From: CAZDME01 sp964506785 [NCBI: uncultured bacterium]
Lineage (GTDB): Bacteria > CAZDME01 > JAYEMH01
Direction: 5' to 3'
NCBI GenBank assembly: GCA_964506785.1
Contig: CAZDME010000010.1
Coordinates: 1 to 24,128 of the forward strand
DNA: 24,128 nt
The notes under the pieces are model-generated. The model saw nothing but the letters and a program-made list of their open reading frames with translations. It was not told the DNA's origin and searched no databases. Numbering within the stretch: the first letter of the stretch is position 1; every line of letters begins with the position of its first letter. Made by a program: the position numbers and the translations under genes. Shown here piece by piece: positions 15,431-22,802 of the stretch.

Positions 15431-15464
15431 AGTTTACGGTTCACCGTGTACAGTTTACAGTTAT
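15431..15464. repeat. GTTTAC/GGTTCAC word-repeat patch
   Basis: AGTTTACGGTTCACCGTGTA and then CAGTTTACAG: an imperfect series of GTTTAC and GGTTCAC words. Short patches of different words occur in other gaps of this window. Here it overlaps the proposed signal-peptide codons. Confidence 0.5.
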
Positions 15465-15566
15465 TCATCGAAATTAATATCCGCCCTGGATTAGGTCTCG
15501 CCTCACTCATTTATTGCGCCTTTAGTCACGTCTATTTCAATGCGGGTTTGTAATTATAGAAATCCA

Positions 15567-15593
15567 ATTATAGGATATCCGATATCCTATAAT
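15567..15593. promoter_or_regulatory. 27-bp perfect palindrome (possible operator)
   Basis: ATTATAGGATATC (15567-15579), one central C, then the exact reverse complement to 15593. The 13-bp arms are perfect and carry TATAAT outward on both strands. It could be a dimeric-regulator operator or an RNA hairpin. I find no good -35 partner for either TATAAT. Confidence 0.5.
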
Positions 15594-15599
15594 ATTTAT

Positions 15600-15684
15600 C
15601 CCCTCTAGATTGTTTCTAAATCTAAGAGCTGGGGATTAATTCGCCCAGTGACTTATGTTTGCTGACGCTCCATAAGTTACGGGC
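15600..15684 (-). other. Two further hairpins in the riboswitch-downstream leader
   Basis: Hairpin A (15643-15684): GCCC/GGGC closes over ACTTATG/CATAAGT with a 13-nt loop. Hairpin B (15600-15634): CCCC/GGGG closes over TAGATT/AATCTA. Both are on the untranslated stretch between the riboswitch terminator and the coding start. They may be a structured RNA or decayed mobile-element ends; I cannot assign a class. Confidence 0.45.
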
Positions 15685-15689
15685 TCATT

Positions 15690-15726
15690 AAAAAAAGCTG
15701 AATCACCTATTTCTAGGCAACTCAGC
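15690..15726 (-). terminator. Intrinsic terminator of the c-di-GMP riboswitch
   Basis: Minus strand: GCTGAGTTGCCTA (15726-15714), loop GAAA, TAGGTGATTCAGC (15709-15697), then seven T (15696-15690). All 13 positions pair, three of them as G-U. The 5' arm is the 3' part of the riboswitch aptamer (its P3 end and P1 strand), so the aptamer and terminator cannot form together. Confidence 0.88.
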
Positions 15727-15793
15727 CATTCTTGCTTTCGGCAAGACCTGTAGTTTTGCGTCTCCGCCTTACGGCGGATTTGCCTTTATCTAG
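15714..15793 (-). ncRNA. Cyclic-di-GMP-I (GEMM-I) riboswitch aptamer
   Basis: Read on the minus strand, the element has AAAGGCAAATCC, a CCGCC-GTAA-GGCGG stem with a GNRA tetraloop (15777-15764), GACGCAAAACTACAGGTCT (the invariant GACGCAAA at 15762-15755 plus the tetraloop-receptor strand), a CTTGC-CGAAA-GCAAG stem (15745-15731), and ATGGCTGAGTTGCC as the closing 3' strand. That order and spacing is the GEMM-I pattern. AACT/AGTT closes P3, and AGGC/GCCT closes P1. An intrinsic terminator overlaps the 3' end, so ligand binding should favour read-through (an ON switch). The regulated gene on the transcript is the HIT fusion gene about 200-330 nt further on. Confidence 0.88.
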
Positions 15794-15811
15794 TAAGTTA
15801 GCCTTTAAGAG

Positions 15812-15840
15812 AGTATAGCATATAAAGAAGGAAAAGTCAA
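15812..15840 (-). promoter_or_regulatory. Promoter of the c-di-GMP riboswitch transcript
   Basis: Minus strand TTGACT (15840-15835), a 17-nt spacer and TATACT (15817-15812). Transcription should begin near 15804, about ten nt before the aptamer. The promoter lies directly after the dCMP deaminase stop codon. Confidence 0.78.
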
Positions 15841-15853
15841 AAAAGCACAAAAA

Positions 15854-16351
15854 TTAGCGTTTTTTTGATTTAGCTTTGGAAGGAAAATTCACCAATTTTA
15901 CCTCAACCTTGGCTTTCTTAAGGAAGGAAATTCCGTTCATCGGACGGTTTTCTTTAAGGCAGACCACCCGGCTTATACCGGCAGAAACCGCCATTTTGGC
16001 GCACAGGATACAGATTAAACCGTCAACATAAAGGGTTGCTCCTGCGGAGGAAATGCCAAACTTGGCACATTGAAAAAGCGCCGAGGCTTCCGCATGGGTG
16101 CAATTGCCTACTTCATATCGGGTGCCGCTTTCAACCCCTTGTGCCTCCCGCTCGCAATAGTTTAAATCGATGCAGTGCGCCCCGCCGGGGATACAGGTAC
16201 CGTTATAACCGGTAGCAATCACCCTTTTCCCCCGGACAACTACTGCCCCGACTTGTTTTCTCAGACAGGTGCTGCGCTTGGATACAAAACGGGCCATATC
16301 CAGGAAATATTCATCCCATGACGGCCTCTTTGAACTTTTCTTTTTCAGCAT
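15854..16351 (-). CDS. dCMP deaminase (ComEB family)
   Basis: A 165-residue zinc deaminase. RPSWDEYFLDMARFVSKRST (9-28) is the family N terminus, VGAVVVRGKRVIATGYNG (34-51) the first core strands, CTHAEASAL (84-92) the His/Glu catalytic motif, and CILC (114-117) gives the two further zinc ligands. It converts dCMP to dUMP, feeding dTMP synthesis. The usual Pro before the first zinc cysteine is Ile here. A basic C-terminal tail (SKAKSKKR) follows. The ATG at 16351 has no clear ribosome site. It lies 108 nt after glyA and is followed by the riboswitch promoter. Confidence 0.92.
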   Translation of the reverse strand: MLKKKSSKRPSWDEYFLDMARFVSKRSTCLRKQVGAVVVRGKRVIATGYNGTCIPGGAHCIDLNYCEREAQGVESGTRYEVGNCTHAEASALFQCAKFGISSAGATLYVDGLICILCAKMAVSAGISRVVCLKENRPMNGISFLKKAKVEVKLVNFPSKAKSKKR

Positions 16352-16409
16352 TGTTTAACTAAAATTATAAGCGGGTAGGAAGGTTTTGGTTTTAAATAGA
16401 TCCCTTTTC

Positions 16410-16445
16410 ACCTAAACGCTATACGCTGTCTTCTACACGCTAAGA
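16410..16445. repeat. ACGCT word-repeat patch between glyA and the dCMP deaminase gene
   Basis: AAACGCTATACGCTGTCTTC and then TACACGCTAAG: the word ACGCT occurs three times in about 30 nt. It has no coding potential that I can support and resembles the other short word-repeat gaps. Confidence 0.45.
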
Positions 16446-16459
16446 AACGTCACTTAAAA

Positions 16460-17704
16460 TTATAACCGCTTCGCATAAAGCGGAAATCTTAGGCAAAGTT
16501 TTTTTACTTCTTCTTTTATCCGGGAAATCTTTGACTCATTGTCAATATCTTTAAGCACCTCGGCTATCCAACCGCCGATTTTTTCCATCTCTTTTTCTTT
16601 CATTCCCCGGGTGGTCAAAGCCGGCGTTCCCACCCGCAGGCCGCTGGTGATAAAAGGGCTCCGGGTCTCAAAAGGAATAGTATTTTTGTTGACGATGATT
16701 CCGGCCCGGTCTAAAGCCGCTTCCGCATTCTTTCCGGTTATATCCTGAGGGGTAAGATCGATGAGAAAAAGGTGGTTATCCGTCCCTCCGGAAACAATAC
16801 GAAAACCGTTTTTTTTCATTTTTTCCGCTAAAACCCGGGCATTTTTGATAATCTGCCTTTGATACTCTTTGAATTCCGGACTAAGGGCCTCTTTAAAAGC
16901 GACTGCCTTGGCGGCAATGATATGCATTAAAGGCCCCCCCTGGATACCCGGAAAAATCATTTTATCAACTGCCTTGGCATACTTCTCCTGGCAGAGAATC
17001 ATTCCTCCCCGGGGACCCCGCAGGGTTTTATGGGTGGTTGAGGTAACGAATTCGGCCTCGGGCACCGGATTGGGATGAATCCCGGCGGCTACCAAACCGG
17101 CAATATGGGCAATATCGGCCATAATCATTGCCCCGGTTGAATCCGCAATTTTACGAAAAGCCTTAAAATCCAGGATTCGGGGATAGGCGCTGGCGCCAAC
17201 GACAATCATTTTAGGTTTGTGTTCTTTGGCCAGGCGCCCTAAGTTATCGAAATCAATCTGCTCGGTTTTTTTATCCACTCCATAAGAGATGACTTTATAA
17301 AATTTCCCCGAAAAATTAACCGGACTGCCGTGGGTAAGATGACCGCCGTGGCTTAAATCCATGCCCAATATGGTATCGCCGAAATTGAGAACGGCAAAAT
17401 AAACGGCCATATTGGCCTGAGAACCGCTATGAGGTTGGACGTTTACGTGCTCGGCAGAAAAAAGCTTTTTGGCCCGCTCGATGGCTAATTCTTCCGCCCG
17501 GTCGACAAATTCACAACCGCCGTAATAGCGCCTCCGGGGATAACCCTCGGCGTATTTATTGGTCATTACTGACCCCTGGGCTTCCAAAACGGCCTCGCTG
17601 GCAAAATTTTCCGAGGCAATCAGTTCCAGCTTATAAGCCTCTCTTTCGGTTTCTTCCTTTATCGCTTGAAAAATCTCTGCATCTACTTTAGCTAAATCAC
17701 TCAC
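16460..17704 (-). CDS. glyA: Serine hydroxymethyltransferase
   Basis: A 414-residue PLP enzyme. [19 protein letters not shown] (27-45), [15 protein letters not shown] (49-63), the pocket motif [11 protein letters not shown] (92-102), and [14 protein letters not shown] (221-234) with the PLP lysine at Lys226 are all intact. It converts serine and THF to glycine and 5,10-methylene-THF, supplying the glycine and one-carbon units that the purine genes upstream consume and that dTMP synthesis needs. The start is GTG at 17704 with GGGGAGG about 7 nt upstream. An 88-nt gap separates it from rpiB; I see no strong promoter in it. Confidence 0.98.
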   Translation of the reverse strand: MSDLAKVDAEIFQAIKEETEREAYKLELIASENFASEAVLEAQGSVMTNKYAEGYPRRRYYGGCEFVDRAEELAIERAKKLFSAEHVNVQPHSGSQANMAVYFAVLNFGDTILGMDLSHGGHLTHGSPVNFSGKFYKVISYGVDKKTEQIDFDNLGRLAKEHKPKMIVVGASAYPRILDFKAFRKIADSTGAMIMADIAHIAGLVAAGIHPNPVPEAEFVTSTTHKTLRGPRGGMILCQEKYAKAVDKMIFPGIQGGPLMHIIAAKAVAFKEALSPEFKEYQRQIIKNARVLAEKMKKNGFRIVSGGTDNHLFLIDLTPQDITGKNAEAALDRAGIIVNKNTIPFETRSPFITSGLRVGTPALTTRGMKEKEMEKIGGWIAEVLKDIDNESKISRIKEEVKKLCLRFPLYAKRL

Positions 17705-17792
17705 CGTTTTCCTCCCCTGAATACCCCATAGCCTTAAACTTCCGTCTTTCTACCGACTTTAATCTAATACTACTATTTGACTGTTTTTTAAA

Positions 17793-18245
17793 CTATTTTA
17801 AACAGCGCTTCTCCATTTGCTCAATCAGATTTATCCGTCTTCGATGTCTGCCGCCTTCGAATTTAGTTTTCAGCCAGGCCCTAATCATCGCCTTGGCCGT
17901 TTTTCTTGGCAAGGCTTCATCGATTACCAGGATATTGGCATCATTATGCTGCCGGCTTAAACGGGCATCTTTCAAATTATGAGAGAGTGCCGCCCGTATC
18001 CCTCTGATTTTATTAGCCGCTATCGACATCCCGATACCTGAACCGCAGATAAGGATTCCCTTAAGCGAGCGGTCTTTTTTCACCGCCAGAGCCACCTTTA
18101 AAGCAATTTTGGGATAATCGGTTGAAGCCGGCGAATTACAGCCGCAGTCAATAACCGTGAAATTCTGCCTGAGCAAATCTTTTTTTAAAGTTTCCTTAAG
18201 CTTGAACCCGCGATGGTCCGCACCAATAGCAATTTTTATTTTCAT
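17793..18245 (-). CDS. rpiB: Ribose-5-phosphate isomerase B
   Basis: A 150-residue RpiB/LacAB protein. GADHRGFKLKE (8-18), DCGCNSPASTDYPKIA (33-48), ICGSGIGMSIAANK (66-79, with catalytic Cys67) and RQHNDANILV (98-107) are the active-site segments. It interconverts ribose-5-phosphate and ribulose-5-phosphate, which links pentose phosphate to PRPP and purine synthesis. Its ATG overlaps the phosphatase stop by 4 nt. Confidence 0.96.
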   Translation of the reverse strand: MKIKIAIGADHRGFKLKETLKKDLLRQNFTVIDCGCNSPASTDYPKIALKVALAVKKDRSLKGILICGSGIGMSIAANKIRGIRAALSHNLKDARLSRQHNDANILVIDEALPRKTAKAMIRAWLKTKFEGGRHRRRINLIEQMEKRCLK

Positions 18246-18712
18246 AATTCCTCAACCTTTTTTAAAATCCCCGGCAGGGTTTTTTTGATATTTTCCTTTG
18301 TTTTTCTATAAACCGACAAAGGTTTTCTAATGGGGTCTGGCAGGTCAAGAAAATTTCCTTCGGGTAAAAACTGGTTAATTAAAAATATTTTTGGCTCTAG
18401 GCCGGGATTTTTTTCTAACAGGTGCTGCCGGTGTTTTTTCTCCATGACAACGATAAGGTCGGCCTGGTTCAGTAACAAAGGGTCAAGCTTCTGGGCTCGA
18501 TAGTCCTTGGCGTCTATTCCATCTTCTTTCAAAACCCAGATTGTCCCGTGAATAGGCTTTAATCCCAGGGGGACAGCCGTTCCCGCGGAAGCAACTTGGA
18601 CTTTTTGGGAAAGCCCTTCTTCTTCCAATAATTTTTCAAAAAGTTTTTGCGCCATAACGCTCCGGCAGCTATTTCCCGTGCAGACGAATAAAACCAGCTT
18701 GCTGCCGTACAT
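18242..18712 (-). CDS. Low-molecular-weight protein-tyrosine phosphatase family protein
   Basis: A 156-residue protein with the P-loop VCTGNSCRS (10-18; Cys11 nucleophile, Arg17), the SAGT strand and LPDPIRKP near residue 124 carrying the general-acid Asp. Enzymes of this fold are tyrosine phosphatases, arsenate reductases or protein-arginine phosphatases. The short CTGNSCRS form next to tsaC and rpiB matches the YwlE arrangement in Firmicutes (ywlC-ywlE-ywlF), so a protein-arginine phosphatase is plausible. I chose ATG 18712, 1 nt past the tsaC stop; a GTG at 18745 would add 11 basic residues that overlap tsaC. Confidence 0.88.
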   Translation of the reverse strand: MYGSKLVLFVCTGNSCRSVMAQKLFEKLLEEEGLSQKVQVASAGTAVPLGLKPIHGTIWVLKEDGIDAKDYRAQKLDPLLLNQADLIVVMEKKHRQHLLEKNPGLEPKIFLINQFLPEGNFLDLPDPIRKPLSVYRKTKENIKKTLPGILKKVEEL

Positions 18713-18713
18713 T

Positions 18714-19322
18714 TTAACAAAGGGCTTTTTTGATTTCCTTCGCACTAATTCTCCCTGTACGTAAAATCCGCCATTTTGCTTTGGTCAAATCAACTACGGT
18801 TGACGGCTGTCCGCAAATTTTCTCTTTCCCGTCGACAATCAACTCTATTTTTCCCCAGAAGGCCTTTTTTACCTGCTTTCCCGTTTTAAAGTCTTTTTTT
18901 CCGGAAAGATTGGCGCTGGTAACTACTAAAGGCGCTCTTACCTTCTTTAAAATGGCCAGGCCGATTTTATGATTTGGAATTCGGATGCCGACGCTTCCCT
19001 TTTTCTTCTTTAAAATCAGCGTTATCGGCCCGGGCGAAAATTTTTTAAGCAAAATCCCCGCTCTATCCGGAATTTCCGGAATTATATTTAAAATTTTCTT
19101 TGGTGAATCTACCTGAATGGTTAATCTCTTTGTAATCCGGCGCTTTTTTAACCGATAGATTCTTTTTACCGCTTTCCTATTATCTGCCAAAGCCGCTAAA
19201 CCAAAAACCGTTTCTGTCGGAAAAGCGGCGATTCCTCCTTCTTTCAAAACCTTGACGGCTTCTTTAATCCTTCCCGGCTCGGGACTTTTCGGATTAATCA
19301 AAAGGTACTTAGTTTTTGGCAT
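18714..19322 (-). CDS. tsaC: Threonylcarbamoyl-AMP synthase (TsaC/Sua5/YwlC)
   Basis: A 202-residue YrdC-fold protein. KEGGIAAFPTETVFGLAALA (27-46), KKFSPGPITLIL (93-104), VGIRIPNH (111-118) and VVTSANLSGK (133-142) are the substrate-binding segments. It makes threonylcarbamoyl-AMP from threonine, bicarbonate and ATP for the t6A37 modification of tRNA. It is the short TsaC type without the Sua5 domain. The ATG overlaps the purE stop by one base (TAATG). The trio with the phosphatase and rpiB is a known conserved neighbourhood. Confidence 0.95.
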   Translation of the reverse strand: MPKTKYLLINPKSPEPGRIKEAVKVLKEGGIAAFPTETVFGLAALADNRKAVKRIYRLKKRRITKRLTIQVDSPKKILNIIPEIPDRAGILLKKFSPGPITLILKKKKGSVGIRIPNHKIGLAILKKVRAPLVVTSANLSGKKDFKTGKQVKKAFWGKIELIVDGKEKICGQPSTVVDLTKAKWRILRTGRISAKEIKKALC

Positions 19323-19813
19323 TAAGAAAGTTTTTTGTTGCTTTCTCTTATTTCTTTGCTCAGGTTTTTTTTATAAGCCAGGAGTTTATTTTTAATCTTT
19401 TTATTATCTCCGGCCAAAATTTGCGCCGCGGCAATAGCCGCATTTACCGCTCCGGATTTTCCGATAGACATCACCGAAACCGGCACACCCCGGGGCATCT
19501 GCCACATGGAAATGAGGGCGTCAAAACCTTTTAACGGCTGCGAGACCAGCGGCACCCCGATTACCGGAAGGATAGTTTCGGCGGCAATAATTCCCGGAAG
19601 ATGCGCTGCCTTACCGGCTCCGGCGATAATCACCTTAAACCCTTTTTGTACGGCCGTCAAGGCAAACCTCGATGTTTCTTTGGGGCTGCGGTGGGCAGAA
19701 AGAATAAACATTTTATATTCTATTCCAAAATCTTCTAAGGTTCGGGCCGCCTCCTGCATTACCGGTAAATCAGAATTACTTCCCATTAAAACTGCCACCT
19801 GCGCCTTTTTCAT
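19322..19813 (-). CDS. purE: PurE, N5-carboxyaminoimidazole ribonucleotide mutase (class I-like)
   Basis: A 163-residue protein with VAVLMGSNSDLPVM (7-20), the catalytic SAHRSP (39-44) and AGAGKAAHLPGIIAA (64-78). It converts N5-CAIR to CAIR in purine synthesis. The AAHLPG motif points to the class I mutase, which normally needs PurK; purK is not in this window. It sits 22 nt after purD, and its stop overlaps the tsaC start. Confidence 0.96.
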   Translation of the reverse strand: MKKAQVAVLMGSNSDLPVMQEAARTLEDFGIEYKMFILSAHRSPKETSRFALTAVQKGFKVIIAGAGKAAHLPGIIAAETILPVIGVPLVSQPLKGFDALISMWQMPRGVPVSVMSIGKSGAVNAAIAAAQILAGDNKKIKNKLLAYKKNLSKEIRESNKKLS

Positions 19814-19835
19814 AATTTAACCCTTTCACGCTAAT

Positions 19836-21128
19836 TTAATTTCTTAATCGTTCCAGAGCCGTCTGCCCGATATCCCGGCGGAAATAAACTCCTTCGAAAT
19901 GAACAGCCTCAATCGCTCGATAGGCCCTTTTTATGGCTGATTCGATATCTTCGTCCCAGGCGGTAATTCCCAGCACCCTTCCGCCGGAAGTAACTATTTC
20001 GTCACCTTTTAATTTTGTCCCGGCCTGAAAAGCGGTTACCTGAGGAAGCTTTTTTAATTCTTCCAATCCCTCGATTATCTTTCCCTTTTCATATCTGTCC
20101 GGGTAACCTTTTGACGACAAAACCACGCAAACGGCTGCCCCTTTTCGCCATTTAAGCCTTTTATTTTTCAAACCGCTTCCGGAACAAAGCGGCAGAATTT
20201 CCATTAAGTCGGAATCGAGCAAAGGTAGAACCGCCTGGGTTTCCGGATCCCCAAAACGGACGTTATATTCCAAAACCTTTGGCCCTTTTGGGGTGATAAT
20301 CAAACCGACATAAAGAAGGCCTTTATAGGTTCGCCCCTCTTCCCTCAAGCCCCTGATTGTCGGGAACAATATCTTTTCTTCAATCTCTTTAAATACTTTT
20401 TCATTAATCACCGGCGCCGGCGCGTATGCCCCCATGCCTCCGGTATTTGGCCCTTTTTCTCCGTCATAAATCTTTTTATGGTCCTGGGAAGGCCTTAGCG
20501 GCAGGATATTTTCTCCGTCTGTAAAGATTAAAACCGTCGCTTCTTCTCCTTTAAGAAATTCTTCGATGATAACCTTATTTCCTGCTTCCCCAAAGATTTT
20601 TTCGGTTATAATTTTATCGATTGCCTCTTCGCCTTGGCGGAAATTTTTGATAATAAGCACCCCTTTCCCCGCGGCTAAACCGTCGGCTTTGACCACAATG
20701 GGCTTATCCGCCGATGGTAAAAGTTTCTCCAGATATTCTTTGGCGGCCGAGGCTTCTTCGAAAATCTTAAACGAAGCCGTCGGAATATTATATTTTTGCA
20801 TAAATTCTTTTGAAAAAGCCTTGCTGCCTTCGATAAGGGCCGCTTTTTTATCCGGCCCGAAAATATTAAGTCCTCTTTCGCTGAAATAATCGACTATACC
20901 TTCAACCAAAGGTTTCTCCGGCCCGACTATCGTCCAGTCTATTTTCTCTTTCCGGGCAAAGTCCGCCAGGGCGGGAAAATCATCGCCTGGGATATTGGCG
21001 CATTCTGCTAATTCTGATATCCCCGCATTACCCGGGGCGCAAAAAATTTTATCAACCTTTGGGCTCTGTTTAATTTTCCAAACTAAGGCATGTTCCCGGC
21101 CGCCTGAGCCGATAATCAATATTTTCAA
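19836..21128 (-). CDS. purD: Phosphoribosylamine-glycine ligase
   Basis: A 430-residue ATP-grasp enzyme. GSGGREHAL (7-15), APGNAGISE, VGPEKPLVEGI (68-78), KADGLAAGKGV (147-157), GGMGAYAPAP and VLEYNVRFGDPETQ are all intact. It joins glycine to phosphoribosylamine to give GAR. The start is a TTG at 21128, eight nt after AAGGA; there is no in-frame ATG near. A 43-nt gap with an AACTCATAGC word separates it from purH. Confidence 0.97.
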   Translation of the reverse strand: MKILIIGSGGREHALVWKIKQSPKVDKIFCAPGNAGISELAECANIPGDDFPALADFARKEKIDWTIVGPEKPLVEGIVDYFSERGLNIFGPDKKAALIEGSKAFSKEFMQKYNIPTASFKIFEEASAAKEYLEKLLPSADKPIVVKADGLAAGKGVLIIKNFRQGEEAIDKIITEKIFGEAGNKVIIEEFLKGEEATVLIFTDGENILPLRPSQDHKKIYDGEKGPNTGGMGAYAPAPVINEKVFKEIEEKILFPTIRGLREEGRTYKGLLYVGLIITPKGPKVLEYNVRFGDPETQAVLPLLDSDLMEILPLCSGSGLKNKRLKWRKGAAVCVVLSSKGYPDRYEKGKIIEGLEELKKLPQVTAFQAGTKLKGDEIVTSGGRVLGITAWDEDIESAIKRAYRAIEAVHFEGVYFRRDIGQTALERLRN

Positions 21129-21171
21129 ACCCGCATCCTTAATTATCCGCCGCTATGAGTTAGAAGCAAAT

Positions 21172-22776
21172 TTATTGATGCCTGAAATGTCTTACTCCCG
21201 TAAAAACCATACTGATATGTGCTTCGTTACAGGCATCTATTACATCCTGGTCGCGCTTCGAACCGCCTGGTTGAATGATTGCTTTAACCCCGATTTTAGC
21301 CGCTTCATCAATAGCGTCCCTGAAAGGAAAGAAGGCATCTGAGGCTAATACCAGGGAGTCTTTTTTACCAATCTCTATTTCTCTAAGTTTCATAATGGCG
21401 ATTTTTACCGCATCCACCCGGGACATCTGTCCGGCGCCGATTCCCACGGTTCTCTCGCCCTGGGCAATGACGATGGCATTAGATTTAACCTGTTTGACCG
21501 CCCGCCAGGCAAAAAGCAATGAAGCAAGCTCCTCTTTGCTTGGTTTTCTCTTGGTGGCAATTTTTAAGTCTTGGGATTTTATCCGGATGACATCCTTATC
21601 CTGGACCAGAAACCCTCCCAAAAGAGAGCGGTAATCCCACTGGCCGTTCTTTTTATCTCCGCCTGAGGAGGGAATCTCCACGACCCTTCTTTTTCCCTTT
21701 TCTTTAAAAAATTCCAAGGCTTCGCTGCTAAATCCCGGCGCAATAATAACTTCAATAAATTTTGTTGCATTTAATTCCTTGGCGGTTTCCTCATCTACCC
21801 GGCGGTTTAAACCAACCACACTGCCGAATGCGGAAAGCGGGTCGCCCGCCAGGGCTTTTCGGTAAGCCTCGCTTAATGTCTCCGCCGAAGCCAAACCGCA
21901 GGGATTAGTATGTTTAATGACGGCCGCTGTCGGCTTATCAAATATATTTACCGCTTCCCAGGCGGCGTTCATATCCAGGTAATTATTAAAAGATAACTCT
22001 TTTCCCTGGAACTGTTTGGCTCCGGCTAAACCTGATTTATTGCCGGGGAGGCAAAAAAAAGCCGCTTTTTGGTGGGGATTTTCGCCGTATCTTAAATCCC
22101 GGCTTTTTTCTAAGGCTAAAGTTATCTTTTCGGGTATTTTATCTGCCGGCCCGGTATCCTGAATTTGCCGGGGGTTCTCTGGGTTTTCCCTTCTTTCGTC
22201 TAAATATTCATTTATTATCCGGTCGTATTCCGCCGTGCGCTTGAAAGCCTCCTTGGCCAACCCATACAAGATTTTATCGGAAAGTTCTCCCTTATGATTT
22301 TCCAATTCTTCGATTAAGCTTGGATATTGTTTAGGATTTGTAATTACCCCCACCCATTTAAAATTTTTGGCGGCCGCCCGGATTAAGCTCGGCCCGCCGA
22401 TATCTATGTTTTCGATAATTTCTTCGAAAGTTGCTTTTTTTTCGTTTTTAACCTTTTCGAATGGGTAAAGATTAACCACTGCCAAATCAATCTTTTCGAC
22501 TCCTAATTTCTTTATCGTCTCCAAATCTTTAGCATTATCTCTCCTGGCTAAAATACCGGCAAAAATAAAGGGATGGAGGGTTTTTACCCGTCCCCCGAGA
22601 ATCTCTGCAGATTTAGTATAGTCAGCCACATTGGTTACCGGGATATTATTTTCCTTAAGGAATTTGGCCGTATTTCCCGTGGATAAAATCTCAACCTGAA
22701 AAGTTCTAAGCGCCTTGGCCAATTCAACTATTCCCGTTTTATCCGAAACGCTGATTAACGCCCGCCTTACCTTCAT
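21172..22776 (-). CDS. purH: Bifunctional AICAR transformylase / IMP cyclohydrolase
   Basis: A 534-residue enzyme. The N-terminal IMP cyclohydrolase begins RRALISVSDKTGIVELAKAL (4-23) and contains GGRVKTLHPFIFAGILARR. The C-terminal AICAR transformylase has RYGENPHQKAAFF (229-241), the folate-binding/catalytic KHTNPCG (288-294) and a final PGGSKRDQDVIDACNE. It carries out the last two steps to IMP. I chose ATG 22776, with AAAGGGAG close upstream; the frame extends to 22869, but those 31 residues are Lys-rich and come from a repeat patch. Confidence 0.97.
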   Translation of the reverse strand: MKVRRALISVSDKTGIVELAKALRTFQVEILSTGNTAKFLKENNIPVTNVADYTKSAEILGGRVKTLHPFIFAGILARRDNAKDLETIKKLGVEKIDLAVVNLYPFEKVKNEKKATFEEIIENIDIGGPSLIRAAAKNFKWVGVITNPKQYPSLIEELENHKGELSDKILYGLAKEAFKRTAEYDRIINEYLDERRENPENPRQIQDTGPADKIPEKITLALEKSRDLRYGENPHQKAAFFCLPGNKSGLAGAKQFQGKELSFNNYLDMNAAWEAVNIFDKPTAAVIKHTNPCGLASAETLSEAYRKALAGDPLSAFGSVVGLNRRVDEETAKELNATKFIEVIIAPGFSSEALEFFKEKGKRRVVEIPSSGGDKKNGQWDYRSLLGGFLVQDKDVIRIKSQDLKIATKRKPSKEELASLLFAWRAVKQVKSNAIVIAQGERTVGIGAGQMSRVDAVKIAIMKLREIEIGKKDSLVLASDAFFPFRDAIDEAAKIGVKAIIQPGGSKRDQDVIDACNEAHISMVFTGVRHFRHQ

Positions 22777-22802
22777 CTTCTCCCTTTTCTCTTTTTCCTT
22801 TT

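Larger units (their letters stand above)
15370..15510 (-). pseudogene. Out-of-frame signal-peptide start of the HIT fusion gene
   Basis: A 46-codon frame from ATG 15510 (AAAGG about 10 nt upstream), with a second ATG at 15468, ending in TGA at 15372-15370. It encodes a basic stretch (NRKLRQKLLK), then a hydrophobic run (ATSAVVIGVF), then is cut off. One extra T in the T6 tract at 15381-15386, or a -1 slip on it, joins it to the downstream frame as GVF-LSNLTFTDLAEA followed by KPDAYLRP. That gives a complete n/h/c signal peptide with an A-x-A cleavage site. This is therefore either the true 5' end of the fusion gene interrupted by an indel or assembly error, or a programmed frameshift/slippage site. 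Confidence 0.6.

Noticed and set aside
15600-15684. Ends of an IS200/IS605-type element
   Set aside because: The hairpins resemble subterminal stems in general form only; there is no transposase or TnpB fragment nearby.
17705-17792. Glycine or THF riboswitch before glyA
   Set aside because: The 88-nt gap is too short and shows none of the conserved motifs; only a good ribosome site is present.
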